NCBI GenBank assembly: GCA_009773975.1
Contig: VSMX01000030.1
Location: 1-19,428 of the forward strand
Direction: 5' to 3'
DNA: 19,428 nucleotides
From: Desulfovibrio sp.
GTDB lineage: Bacteria; Desulfobacterota; Desulfovibrionia; Desulfovibrionales; Desulfovibrionaceae
Shown here: positions 1-7,650 of the stretch, piece after piece
Layout of the letters: each line of letters begins with the position of its first letter
Numbering within the stretch: position 1 is the first letter of the stretch
Position numbers and translations under genes: made by a program
Notes under the pieces: generated by a model
Told to the model about the DNA's origin: nothing
Databases searched by the model: none
Seen by the model: the letters and a program-made list of their open reading frames with translations, nothing else

Positions 1-48
1 CAAAATATTTTTAACTCAAGTTTGCGTGATTTATTCCGTTAATGTTTT

Positions 49-78
49 TTAACAGTATGCGGATAAATTTTTTAAAAT
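49..78 (+). promoter_or_regulatory. putative sigma-70 promoter of the NlpC/P60 gene
   Basis: TTAACA at 49-54 and TAAAAT at 73-78 are separated by 18 bases and each differs from consensus at one position. Transcription would begin near 85, giving a leader of about 18 bases before the ATG at 103. The surrounding 100 bases are very AT-rich, so chance matches are possible. No other gene is visible in 1-102. Confidence 0.35.
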
Positions 79-102
79 AGGATAAATAACAGTTCACACC
101 AA

Positions 103-600
103 ATGACGACGATCTCAATAATTTGCAGGCATATACTTAACTTTTTTATTCTTGTGTGCATTAGCCTTGTTCTGACCGCGTGCGGATTCTTCTCCTCATC
201 TCCCCTTCCCCCCCCGCTTCCCGCAAAAGCTCACAAGGTGGTCAAGACAGCCTATACCCAGATTGGCAAACAATACAGGCTTGGAGGTTCCTCCCCCACT
301 AGCGGATTTGATTGTTCTGGTCTTATTTGGTGGGCCTACAAACAACATGGAATTAAAGTGCCCCGCATAACAAGCGATCAGGCAAAAATTGGCAAATCAA
401 TTCCCCGTAAAAAAATGCGCTCTGGTGACATAATGGTTTTCAGGACAGCTTCTGGACCGCGTGGGCTGCATACAGGCCTCTACGCAGGCTCACGATCCTT
501 CATACACAGCCCTCGGTCTGGCAAAAAGGTTTGCATGGAGTATATTGATAATTCTTATTGGAAAAAGAATCTGATTGCAATCAGGCGTGTCACAAAATAA
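103..600 (+). CDS. NlpC/P60 family lipoprotein, probable peptidoglycan endopeptidase
   Basis: This 165-residue protein has an N-terminal hydrophobic signal ending in the lipobox Leu-Thr-Ala-Cys (Cys27), so it should be a lipid-anchored envelope protein. A proline-rich linker (about 31-42) leads into an NlpC/P60 domain (about 45-162). The expected catalytic residues are all present: Cys71 in GFDCSG, His123 in GLHTG and His135 in FIHSP. Family members usually cut the stem peptide between D-Glu and diaminopimelate, so a cell-wall remodelling role is inferred. No clear Shine-Dalgarno sequence precedes the ATG. The gene stands alone and converges with the downstream oxidoreductase gene. Confidence 0.9.
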   Translation: MTTISIICRHILNFFILVCISLVLTACGFFSSSPLPPPLPAKAHKVVKTAYTQIGKQYRLGGSSPTSGFDCSGLIWWAYKQHGIKVPRITSDQAKIGKSIPRKKMRSGDIMVFRTASGPRGLHTGLYAGSRSFIHSPRSGKKVCMEYIDNSYWKKNLIAIRRVTK

Positions 601-626
601 GTTGAATGTCCCAGGTATCTTGACAA

Positions 627-653
627 AAAACCTCGCCATGTTGGCGAGGTTTT
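627..653. terminator. bidirectional Rho-independent terminator
   Basis: A perfect 12-bp stem (AAAACCTCGCCA with its complement) closes on a three-base loop TGT. A-tract and T-tract ends on the two arms give a U-run on either strand. It lies between two convergent genes (stops at 600 and 709) and can end transcription from both. Confidence 0.85.
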
Positions 654-708
654 CATCTCATGATGCTCTTGGTGTAGCTTGGCGCGATTCTGGCTTTCAA
701 AATAATTA

Positions 709-1509
709 TTAATGTTGCACAGGATTGTTTTTTGCCATTTCGATCGCGTTCCTGAAAAGTTCGGGTGGCAAAGCTCCTCTCACAACAAGATTATTTACTA
801 GGAAATATGGCGTTCCCTCTACACCGAGTTTTTGAGCATCTTCCTGATCCTCTGTCATGATTTCTTTTACTTTTTTGCCTTTGACGTCTTTTTCAAGCTT
901 CTTCATGTCAAGGTCAAGTTCTTTGGCAGTTTTTTTGATGAACGGTTCGCCATCCGCCAACAAATTTTCGCGATGAGCAAACATTTTTTTGTAAAATTCC
1001 CAGGCTTTATTTTCATCCTGTTGGGCTATGGCGATAAAATATGCAGAGGCAATGCCGCCAGGCCCTTTTTCATCCAAAGGCATATGTTTGAACGTTAGAT
1101 TGATTTCATTTGGAAATTCATTGAGTAATTTATCGACAGTCTTGCTGGCTTGTTCACAAAAATGGCATGTAAAATCGGAAAAGGCCACCATCTTGATTTT
1201 TGCATCTTTTGGTCCCAATACAGGTCTGCCGTCAAGCCTGACCTGCCTGGGTTTTTTCATGTCTTCTTTCCATTGTGCCTCAAGGTTATGTTTTCTCCGC
1301 AAATTGGAACCTTGTTGGGCAATATCCAGGACTGCTTCACTGTTTTTTCTCAGAATATCCAAAATCAAGTCTGGTCTTTCCTGCAATACCTTTTCAATTG
1401 CATTGGTCAACGTCTCATTCGAAATTGTGGCTGCTTCCGTCCTTGGTGGAAGTAATAAACCTCCAACCAGGAGCAAGGCAGTTACGCCCAGGCAAATGTT
1501 TTGTTTCAT
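709..1509 (-). CDS. DsbA-family periplasmic thiol:disulfide oxidoreductase
   Basis: This 266-residue protein begins with a signal peptide (about residues 1-26, Ala-rich cleavage region). A helical N-terminal extension (30-90) follows, then a DsbA/thioredoxin fold with the redox motif Cys115-His-Phe-Cys118 and the cis-proline loop Gly-Thr-Pro at 232-234. The extension plus thioredoxin-fold architecture resembles secreted DsbA-like or Com1-type proteins. It probably oxidises or isomerises disulfides in exported proteins. An AAGGAG Shine-Dalgarno sequence precedes the start. It is transcribed away from parA and ends at the shared terminator with the NlpC gene. Whether it is an oxidase or an isomerase cannot be told from sequence. 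Confidence 0.88.
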   Translation of the reverse strand: MKQNICLGVTALLLVGGLLLPPRTEAATISNETLTNAIEKVLQERPDLILDILRKNSEAVLDIAQQGSNLRRKHNLEAQWKEDMKKPRQVRLDGRPVLGPKDAKIKMVAFSDFTCHFCEQASKTVDKLLNEFPNEINLTFKHMPLDEKGPGGIASAYFIAIAQQDENKAWEFYKKMFAHRENLLADGEPFIKKTAKELDLDMKKLEKDVKGKKVKEIMTEDQEDAQKLGVEGTPYFLVNNLVVRGALPPELFRNAIEMAKNNPVQH

Positions 1510-1589
1510 GTTTTCTCCTTTTGATTACCTTGTTCCTACATTTTCTTGCCTGATTTTTCAACTCTTGCTTGACCAGTCCACAGGCATTT

Positions 1590-1618
1590 TTTACAAGTAA
1601 CTTGTCCCCACTGATATT
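1590..1618 (+). promoter_or_regulatory. putative parA promoter
   Basis: TTTACA (1590-1595) and GATATT (1613-1618) are 17 bases apart, placing initiation near 1625. A palindrome, ACAAGT-A-ACTTGT (1593-1605), overlaps the -35 end and the spacer and could be an operator. An alternative pair, TTGACC (1569-1574) with TACAAG (1592-1597), is also possible. Confidence 0.35.
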
Positions 1619-1624
1619 TGTAGT

Positions 1625-1640
1625 TGTTTCACATGAAACA
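1625..1640. other. parS: parS centromere site in the parA leader
   Basis: The 16-base sequence TGTTTCACATGAAACA differs from the well-known parS consensus TGTTTCACGTGAAACA at one central base (G to A). It lies 12 bases upstream of the parA start, between the putative promoter and the ribosome binding site GGAGG. ParB would nucleate here for chromosome segregation. Its position at the predicted transcription start also suggests autoregulation of parA. Only this copy was seen in the window. Confidence 0.85.
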
Positions 1641-1651
1641 TTGGAGGTAAG

Positions 1652-2443
1652 ATGGCACGAATTATTGCAGTCGCAAACCAGAAAGGTGGCGTGGGAAAAA
1701 CCACAACTGCCATAAATTTGGGTGCATCATTGGCGGTAATGGAAAAAAAAGTATTGTTGGTCGATTGTGACCCCCAGGCAAATGGCACAAGTGGTTTGGG
1801 TTTGGCTGATGAAGAGGGTCGTGGGGAACTTTATACCGCGATCTATCAACCAGAGATTGTTCGCCAATGTATTGTCCAAAGTCGTGCGCCTTTTCTCGAT
1901 GTATTGCCTTCCAGCTCCAACCTTGTTGGGGTGGAACTTGAGCTTGTGGACAAGATGGCCAGAGAATTCTATCTGGCGGATTGTCTTTCCAAAGTGGAAG
2001 ATGAATATGAATTCATAATTATCGATTGTCCTCCTTCATTGGGCTTGCTTACACTAAATGCCCTATGCGCTGCAAAAGAATTGCTGATACCATTGCAATG
2101 TGAATTTTTTGCATTGGAAGGCATAGTCAAACTGCTGCAAACATACGAGCAGGTTAAGAAAAGATTGAATACTTCCCTGGATCTGCTGGGCATAGTCCTG
2201 ACAATGTACGATGTGCGAAACAGGCTCACCAGAGAAGTAAAAAATGAAGTCAGGCGCTGTTTTCCCGATCATCTATTTGAAACGGTCATTCCCAGGAACG
2301 TGCGGCTTTCAGAGGCTCCGAGTCATGGAAAGTCCATTATCCATTATGATATAAAATCAAAGGGTGCCGAAGCCTATATAGAACTTGCAAAAGAAATTAT
2401 AATCAAAAAGACAAACAGGCAAAAAGGGGGACCACTTCAATAG
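1652..2443 (+). CDS. parA: ParA/Soj chromosome-partitioning ATPase
   Basis: This 263-residue protein has the deviant Walker A motif KGGVGKTT (11-18) with signature Lys11 and catalytic Lys16, the A' motif VDCDPQ (37-42) and the Walker B stretch IIIDCPP (122-128). It lacks an N-terminal HTH extension, as expected for chromosomal Soj-type ParA. It works with ParB bound at parS to segregate chromosome origins by an ATP-dependent, nucleoid-bound gradient. The ATG follows a GGAGG box. The stop codon is one base from the stop of an opposing gene, so the parA-parB operon is split by an antisense ORF. Confidence 0.97.
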   Translation: MARIIAVANQKGGVGKTTTAINLGASLAVMEKKVLLVDCDPQANGTSGLGLADEEGRGELYTAIYQPEIVRQCIVQSRAPFLDVLPSSSNLVGVELELVDKMAREFYLADCLSKVEDEYEFIIIDCPPSLGLLTLNALCAAKELLIPLQCEFFALEGIVKLLQTYEQVKKRLNTSLDLLGIVLTMYDVRNRLTREVKNEVRRCFPDHLFETVIPRNVRLSEAPSHGKSIIHYDIKSKGAEAYIELAKEIIIKKTNRQKGGPLQ

Positions 2444-2444
2444 T

Positions 2445-2822
2445 TCATGCCTGAATTTCTGTGGCTACATGATCCTTGAAGTGCATTTGTTTTATAATTG
2501 CGCCACAGGTTATACAGTGAAAAACCAGCAAACCTCCAAAATTGGCATTGGCCAAAACAAAGGGCTTTTCAGGATCATTGCGCCAGTCAGAAGTTGAAGT
2601 ATGGCATTTTGGGCATTCAAGAGAAGGAGAATACGGGTAAGTGAAATCCCAGTATTGTATAAATTGCTCAAATGCTTCCATGTCGTTTCCAACTGATTCT
2701 GGAGAAGTTGGATTTCCGGTTTTGGGCAACAAGGGTTTTAATTGATTCCATAAATCCACGGATATTTGCACTGCCTTGAGGTTTCCATTTTTATCTGTCA
2801 GATAAAGGATATTTTGCTGCAT
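2445..2822 (-). CDS. unknown small zinc-ribbon-like protein between parA and parB
   Basis: This 125-residue protein is not a named family I recognise. Two Cys pairs, CPKC (70-73) and CITC (103-106), lie 29 residues apart in the C-terminal half and could bind one zinc ion. The N-terminal segment (about 1-32), with a TDKNGNLKAVQI stretch, looks like a beta-strand/helix module. There is no signal peptide or membrane segment. A good GAGGAG ribosome binding site precedes the ATG, which supports translation. The gene lies tail-to-tail with parA (one base between stops) and head-to-head with parB, 62 bases upstream of the parB start. A role linked to segregation is only a guess from position. Confidence 0.75.
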   Translation of the reverse strand: MQQNILYLTDKNGNLKAVQISVDLWNQLKPLLPKTGNPTSPESVGNDMEAFEQFIQYWDFTYPYSPSLECPKCHTSTSDWRNDPEKPFVLANANFGGLLVFHCITCGAIIKQMHFKDHVATEIQA

Positions 2823-2884
2823 GATTACTCTCCTCTGGATAATGGTGCAGTTAAAATAATAACTTTGTCAATAAAGGGGATGTC

Positions 2885-3802
2885 ATGAGTATTAACAAGG
2901 GTTTGGGCAGAGGGCTGGACGCCCTGTTTAATGGCGCTGCCAAAAGTGCGGAAGATGTTGCTCCACAAAAGTTGCAAATCAATGAAATCATGCCAAATCC
3001 CGCCCAGCCCAGAAGATATTTTATTGATCAAAGTTTGCAGGAACTAGCGGACTCCATTCTTGCTCAGGGAATATTGCAGCCCATTCTTGTGCGTCCCATG
3101 GACGACGGCAAGTATCAGATTATAGCTGGCGAAAGGCGCTGGAGGGCGGCAAATCTGGCCGGTTTGAACGCGGTGCCGGTAATTGTGCGTTCCATGAACG
3201 ATACAGAGGCGATGGCAGCGGCTCTTATTGAAAATTTGCAAAGAGAAGACCTCAACCCGATTGAAGAGGCGCGAGCTCTTGCATCATTAAGGGAAACTCT
3301 CGACATATCCCAGGACGAGCTTGCCTCACGACTTGGTAAAAGCAGGCCTGCAATAGCCAATGCCATAAGGCTTTTACAGTTGAGCCAGCAAGCGCAGGAT
3401 GATGTGGCAAATGGAAAATTGTCGCCGGGACATGCGCGTTGCTTGTTGGGGATTGCCGATCAAAATATGGCCGATGCCTTGCGGATTAAAATCCTGGATA
3501 CTTCGATGACAGTCAGGGAAGCGGAAAAGGCCGCAGCCAGTTTCAGGGACGATGGGCGTTTTCCCTGGGAAAAAACCGAGCCTCAAAATACGGGCATTGC
3601 AAAAACAAATTCAAATAATGAACGTGCGCCCAATGAAAGAATGAACAAATTGGAACAATTGCTTGCAAATAAAATTGGTTGCGCGGTCAGGATAAATGGA
3701 ACAGAAAACCGGGGGAAAATAAGCTTGAGTTTCAAGAACACTTCCCAGCTCTGCGCAATTCTGGACAGCATGGGAATAGCCTTCGAAGAATTGAATTTGT
3801 GA
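2885..3802 (+). CDS. parB: ParB/Spo0J parS-binding CTPase
   Basis: This 305-residue ParB has all expected parts. The N-terminal KGLGRGLDAL motif (5-14) is the ParA-stimulating region. The CTP-binding motif GERRWRAA follows at 82-89, then the ENLQRE motif at 116-121, an HTH (about 143-165) that reads parS, and a C-terminal dimerisation region after about 245. It loads at parS and spreads as a CTP-dependent clamp. The start follows an AAAGGGGA box. Because an antisense gene separates it from parA, it may need read-through or its own promoter; none is obvious in the 62-base gap. Confidence 0.97.
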   Translation: MSINKGLGRGLDALFNGAAKSAEDVAPQKLQINEIMPNPAQPRRYFIDQSLQELADSILAQGILQPILVRPMDDGKYQIIAGERRWRAANLAGLNAVPVIVRSMNDTEAMAAALIENLQREDLNPIEEARALASLRETLDISQDELASRLGKSRPAIANAIRLLQLSQQAQDDVANGKLSPGHARCLLGIADQNMADALRIKILDTSMTVREAEKAAASFRDDGRFPWEKTEPQNTGIAKTNSNNERAPNERMNKLEQLLANKIGCAVRINGTENRGKISLSFKNTSQLCAILDSMGIAFEELNL

Positions 3803-3848
3803 TGGATGCGATCAGTGCTACTGCCCGGTATGCATTTGGGACTGCCAT

Positions 3849-5195
3849 CTAGGATAATTTATCAATATTGCTTGAGCGCCAGGCTGCAAAGTCATTTTGT
3901 GCCCTTTTACTATAAAGCAGTTTACGTTCCTTTTTATGCGTTTTCCCTTCCAGCTCTGGCATAAGGCCAAAAGTTGCATTGGATGGTTGAAAAACTTTCA
4001 CAGGGGTTTGCAAAAATTTCAGCAGCGAGCCCAAAGCGCTTGTTATGGGGGGCTTGGCCAATTCATGGCCCCTGGCTTGCGCCCCAAGCTGCAAACCCAG
4101 CCATAAACCGCAGGCGGCGGATTCAACATAACCCTCCACGCCGGTTATTTGTCCTGCAAGATAAACATTTGCCCTGCTTTTAAGCGACAAATCAGGGTTG
4201 AGCACTTTTGGCGCATTGATATAAGTATTGCGGTGCATACTGCCATAACGCATAAATTCCACATGGGCCAATCCAGGCACAAGACTGAAAATTCTTTTTT
4301 GTTCGGCTTGCAAAAGTTTTGTCTGGCAGCCTACAAGATTGCATGCATCTCCGTTGCGGTTTTCGGTTCTTAACTGGATAACGGCCCAGGGGCGATGCCC
4401 TGTGCGAGGATCAACAAGACCAACAGGTTTGAGTGGGCCAAAGGAAAGTGTTTTGGGCCCCCTCGCCGCTAGCGCCTCAATCGGCATGCAGCCTTCAAAA
4501 TGAATCTCTTTTTCAAAATCGTGAGCCGCCATGGTTTTGCCGGCAAGCAGGGCTTCATGAAAATTCATGTACTCGTCACGGTTCATGGGGCAGTTCAGAT
4601 AATCACCCTCTTCATCCATATTATCCCGGCCATATCGCGATGCCCTGAAAACAATGGACATATCAAGGGATTGCGTCCAGACAATTGGCGCAATGGCATC
4701 ATAAAAATAGCAATTCTCTCCTCCAGTATGCCTGGCAATGTCATTTGAAAGGTTTTCCGATGCCATTGGGCCGGCTGCGACAATTATTTTGTCAAAACCA
4801 TCCAGAAATGAATCATCCAATCCTTCAATGCGTTTTTCAACCAGCTGAATATGCGGATTGTTCAAGATTTCATCGCTGATCTGAATGCTCAGTGCTTCGC
4901 GGTCAACAGCCAGGGCCTTGCCTGCGGGCACCTTGCAGCTATCGGCGGCGCGCATAAAGTAAGAACCCAGTGAACGCATTTCTTCCTTTAATAAGCCAAT
5001 GGCTGAAGTCGATTCGTCAGAGCGCAGAGAATTGGAACATACCAGTTCGGCAAGATGCGGGCTTTTGTGGGCAGCGGAATAAAATAGAGGTTTTTGCTCA
5101 AAAAGAACTGCATCCAGACCTGCCCTTGCGAGGGTTAGCGCGCATTCACAGCCTGCAAGGCCCCCTCCTATGATCGCAATTTTGGCATTTGTCAT
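3849..5195 (-). CDS. trmFO: TrmFO, folate/FAD-dependent tRNA U54 methyltransferase
   Basis: This 448-residue flavoprotein makes 5-methyluridine at position 54 of the tRNA T-loop, using methylenetetrahydrofolate and FADH2. An N-terminal dinucleotide fold contains GGGLAG (10-15). The family hallmark LVCSNSLRSDE is at 51-61. Two cysteines, Cys53 and Cys236 in EGCMPIEALA, match the pair reported as important in the family. The GLVDPRTGHRPWAVIQLR block is also typical. The length is normal. A GGGAG ribosome binding site precedes the ATG. The gene converges with parB (46 bases between stops) and is divergent from the M23 peptidase gene. No hairpin terminator was seen in 3803-3848. Confidence 0.96.
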   Translation of the reverse strand: MTNAKIAIIGGGLAGCECALTLARAGLDAVLFEQKPLFYSAAHKSPHLAELVCSNSLRSDESTSAIGLLKEEMRSLGSYFMRAADSCKVPAGKALAVDREALSIQISDEILNNPHIQLVEKRIEGLDDSFLDGFDKIIVAAGPMASENLSNDIARHTGGENCYFYDAIAPIVWTQSLDMSIVFRASRYGRDNMDEEGDYLNCPMNRDEYMNFHEALLAGKTMAAHDFEKEIHFEGCMPIEALAARGPKTLSFGPLKPVGLVDPRTGHRPWAVIQLRTENRNGDACNLVGCQTKLLQAEQKRIFSLVPGLAHVEFMRYGSMHRNTYINAPKVLNPDLSLKSRANVYLAGQITGVEGYVESAACGLWLGLQLGAQARGHELAKPPITSALGSLLKFLQTPVKVFQPSNATFGLMPELEGKTHKKERKLLYSKRAQNDFAAWRSSNIDKLS

Positions 5196-5234
5196 TAAAA
5201 TCTCCCAAATAATCGCAGTTTACAAAGCAATTTA

Positions 5235-5263
5235 TTGACAGCCTTGGCGGTGATATTTAAAAT
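5235..5263 (+). promoter_or_regulatory. strong sigma-70 promoter of the M23 peptidase gene
   Basis: A perfect TTGACA (5235-5240) and TAAAAT (5258-5263) are separated by exactly 17 bases. Initiation would fall at about 5270-5271, on or next to the ATG at 5271, so the message would be leaderless or almost so. The in-frame TTG at 5235 is part of the -35 box and is therefore unlikely to be the start codon. Confidence 0.6.
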
Positions 5264-5270
5264 TACTGCC

Positions 5271-6161
5271 ATGTTTTTTGGCAAATATCAAATTCTGGTT
5301 TTCAGAGAAGGCAAAAGCGGCAGCAGAAGCGTGCGTTTTTCCGGTTTGGCCCTTCTGTTTTTCTTTTTGCTCTTTATAGGTCTTGTCGGCACAAATATAT
5401 GGCTTTGGGATAGCTGGATGACTTCCCGCCAAACAGGGCTTGAGCTTGCGGAAGCCAGGAAATCTCTGGATGACAACAAACGCCAGGCTCTGTCCCTCGC
5501 CGAACGCATAACCATCTTGAGCCAGGATTTGCTGCGTGTGCAGAAGTTTGATTCCAAACTGCGCACAATGATGAACATGGAAAAAGAACCAACGGAAGTG
5601 GAAAACGACCCGGGTGATTTTTCCAGAACCTATCTTCCGCTCCATCGTCAGGAACTTGCCATGCGCAAAATGCAGGATTTCCTGACCAGCCTTTCGGAAT
5701 CTACCCAACTCGAGGAAGTCAGGCAGCAGGACCTATTGCAGGCACTGCGCAGAAAAAAAGATGTCCTGCCCGCCATGCCAACAATCTGGCCCGTCAATGG
5801 CTTTGTTTCTTCCAGCTTTGGCGGCCGCACTTCGCCTTTTGGCAGGGGCCATCAATTCCATAAAGGGCTGGACATAAGCAATCGCATAGGCACGCCAATT
5901 GTAGCCACCGCGGACGGCACCATTACACTTGCCGCCCCCGATGGAGCCTACGGCAACAGCATCGAAGTAACCCACGGCGGCGGCATTGTTACCAAGTTCG
6001 CCCATTTGCAGCGTTTTGCCGTCAAACCGGGCCAATGGGTCAAACGCGGAGAAGTTATCGGCTATATTGGCATGACCGGCCGCACCACCGGCCCCCACCT
6101 CCATTACGAAGTGCGTCTCAACGGTGTGCCCGTGAATCCCATGCGCTATATTCTGGAATAA
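5271..6161 (+). CDS. membrane-anchored M23 (LytM-type) peptidase
   Basis: With the ATG at 5271 this is a 296-residue protein. One membrane helix lies near residues 24-42, preceded by a basic segment. A coiled-coil stalk (about 50-150) is followed by a C-terminal peptidase M23 domain. The metal ligands and active residues are visible: HKGLD, then FAHL, then PHLHYEV. It should therefore be catalytically competent and cut peptidoglycan cross-bridges in the periplasm. I prefer the ATG over a TTG 36 bases upstream because the TTG sits inside a -35 box and relatives typically begin with a similar FxKYxIxxF stretch. The gene diverges from trmFO. Confidence 0.9.
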   Translation: MFFGKYQILVFREGKSGSRSVRFSGLALLFFFLLFIGLVGTNIWLWDSWMTSRQTGLELAEARKSLDDNKRQALSLAERITILSQDLLRVQKFDSKLRTMMNMEKEPTEVENDPGDFSRTYLPLHRQELAMRKMQDFLTSLSESTQLEEVRQQDLLQALRRKKDVLPAMPTIWPVNGFVSSSFGGRTSPFGRGHQFHKGLDISNRIGTPIVATADGTITLAAPDGAYGNSIEVTHGGGIVTKFAHLQRFAVKPGQWVKRGEVIGYIGMTGRTTGPHLHYEVRLNGVPVNPMRYILE

Positions 6162-6325
6162 GGTAGGTAGGTCTCGACGCAAATGTTCTCTGCATGCGCA
6201 TTGGGTTGTCCATAAATTTATAATTTGCATTGATCTTCCCAATCATCTTCCAGTTTGCCTTTCTGCGGATTGCCGCGCATCATTCAGTTGCTGCAAGAAT
6301 AACATCATATATTCTCGTGTGAGCC

Positions 6326-6355
6326 CTGCGCAATATATTTTTCCCTCTTGCGCAA
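6326..6355. promoter_or_regulatory. paired TTGCGCAA operator-like boxes
   Basis: A perfect palindrome TTGCGCAA (6348-6355) overlaps the predicted -35 box. A second copy with one mismatch, CTGCGCAA, lies at 6326-6333. The start-to-start distance is 22 bases, two helical turns. This is the arrangement expected for a dimeric or tetrameric regulator of the symporter/desulfidase operon. The regulator is unknown. Confidence 0.4.
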
Positions 6356-6376
6356 TACCCCTCTTTGCCATAATCT
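6348..6376 (+). promoter_or_regulatory. putative promoter of the symporter-desulfidase operon
   Basis: TTGCGC (6348-6353) and TAATCT (6371-6376) are 17 bases apart. Initiation near 6383 would give a leader of about 65 bases. Both elements are imperfect, but the spacing is ideal and an operator-like palindrome covers the -35. Confidence 0.4.
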
Positions 6377-6447
6377 AGCATTTTGCAAAAGTTTTTCCAG
6401 ACTGGATTTGAAGGTCGAACCGTGTCATGGACGCAAGGAGGTAAACA

Positions 6448-7650
6448 ATGGCCAAATTGGGGGAAATGTCCCTGATCATCAAATTGCTTGCGGGCCTCAT
6501 CCTGGGCGCGCTTTTGGGTTTTGTGGTCAACGACGCCATCATGAATGTCGCTGTTTCCATTCGCCACATTCTTGGGCAAATCATCTTTTTCCTCGTGCCG
6601 CTGGTTATTGTCGGCTACATCACGCCAGCCATCATTCGTCTTGGTGAAAAAGCCAGCAAAATCCTGATATTCGCTGTTGCCCTTGCTTATTGCTCATCGG
6701 TTGGCGCGGCGCTCTTTTCCATGTTTTCGGGCTATGCCATTATTCCGCATCTTTCCATTGCCACAGAAACGGAAACGCTGCGCAAGCTGCCCGAAATGGT
6801 TTTCCGCCTCGACATTCCGCCGCTTTTCCCGGTAATGAGCGCCCTGATCACTGCTCTTTTCCTTGGCCTCGCCATCGCCTGGACCAAAACCCGAACCCTG
6901 GCCGATCTCTTCATGGAGTTTGAAAAAGTCATCAGCTGGCTTGTAATCCGTATCCTCATTCCCATCCTGCCCTTCTTTGTGGGCTTATGCTTCATGGGTC
7001 TGGCCTACGAAGGCTCGCTTACAAAGCACTTGCCAATCTTTGTAACCATGGTGGTTCTCGTCATCTGCGGCCAGTTTATCTGGCTTGCCGTGCTTTACGG
7101 CATCGGCGGCATAGTCTCCGGCAGGAATCCCTCCCGGGTGTTCCGCTTTTATGTGCCGGCTTATCTGACAGCCGTAGGCACAATGTCGAGCGCGGCCACC
7201 CTGCCCGTCGCACTTGAATGTGCGCGCAAGTCTCCCGTTCTCTCACGCACAATGGTCGAGTTCATGGTGCCGCTGGGCGCAACGGTGCATCTTTGCGGTT
7301 CTGTCCTTACCGAAACATTTTTTGTCATGACCATCAGCCTGATCATGTACGGCACCCTGCCCAGTTTCGGCACGATGGTTCTTTTCTGCATTCTGCTCGG
7401 CATCTTTGCGGTTGGCGCCCCCGGAGTTCCAGGCGGCACGGTTGTGGCTTCTCTCGGCATAGTTACCGGCGTTCTTGGCTTTGATCAGGCCGGAGTCGGT
7501 TTGCTGATTGCCATATTCGCCCTGCAGGACAGCTTTGGAACTGCCTGCAATGTTACTGGCGACGGCGCCCTTACCCTTATTCTTGATGGCGTTTTCAACA
7601 GAAACGGCCAGCTTGGGCCAATGCAAAATTCTGGCGGGATAGAAGCATGA
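6448..7650 (+). CDS. DAACS-family dicarboxylate/amino acid:cation symporter
   Basis: This 400-residue, strongly hydrophobic protein has about eight membrane helices plus re-entrant loops. SSAATLPVA (near 251-259) corresponds to the serine-rich hairpin of the glutamate-transporter fold. NVTGDGALT near the C-terminus matches the conserved substrate/cation motif of the last helix. It should import an anionic or amino acid substrate with sodium or protons. It overlaps the cysteine desulfidase gene by four bases (ATGA at 7647-7650), so cysteine or a related amino acid is the inferred substrate. The start follows AAGGAGG. Substrate is not proven by sequence. Confidence 0.9.
   Translation: MAKLGEMSLIIKLLAGLILGALLGFVVNDAIMNVAVSIRHILGQIIFFLVPLVIVGYITPAIIRLGEKASKILIFAVALAYCSSVGAALFSMFSGYAIIPHLSIATETETLRKLPEMVFRLDIPPLFPVMSALITALFLGLAIAWTKTRTLADLFMEFEKVISWLVIRILIPILPFFVGLCFMGLAYEGSLTKHLPIFVTMVVLVICGQFIWLAVLYGIGGIVSGRNPSRVFRFYVPAYLTAVGTMSSAATLPVALECARKSPVLSRTMVEFMVPLGATVHLCGSVLTETFFVMTISLIMYGTLPSFGTMVLFCILLGIFAVGAPGVPGGTVVASLGIVTGVLGFDQAGVGLLIAIFALQDSFGTACNVTGDGALTLILDGVFNRNGQLGPMQNSGGIEA

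Larger units (their letters stand above)
6162..6447. other. 286-base intergenic region, no gene
   Basis: No ORF of convincing length, tRNA or recognisable riboswitch is visible. It starts with a short GGTAGGTAGGT run after the peptidase stop. It also contains the operator-like boxes and promoter listed separately, and ends with the AAGGAGG ribosome binding site of the symporter gene. No clear terminator was seen for the peptidase gene. Confidence 0.5.

Noticed and set aside
2445..2822. The antisense par gene as an antitoxin of a toxin-antitoxin pair.
   Set aside because: The N-terminal module faintly resembles antitoxins, but no partner toxin gene is adjacent and the zinc-ribbon half does not fit.
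6162..6447. Possible riboswitch or small RNA upstream of the symporter gene.
   Set aside because: No conserved aptamer pattern or terminator hairpin could be recognised; only short palindromes and a promoter-like pair were supported.
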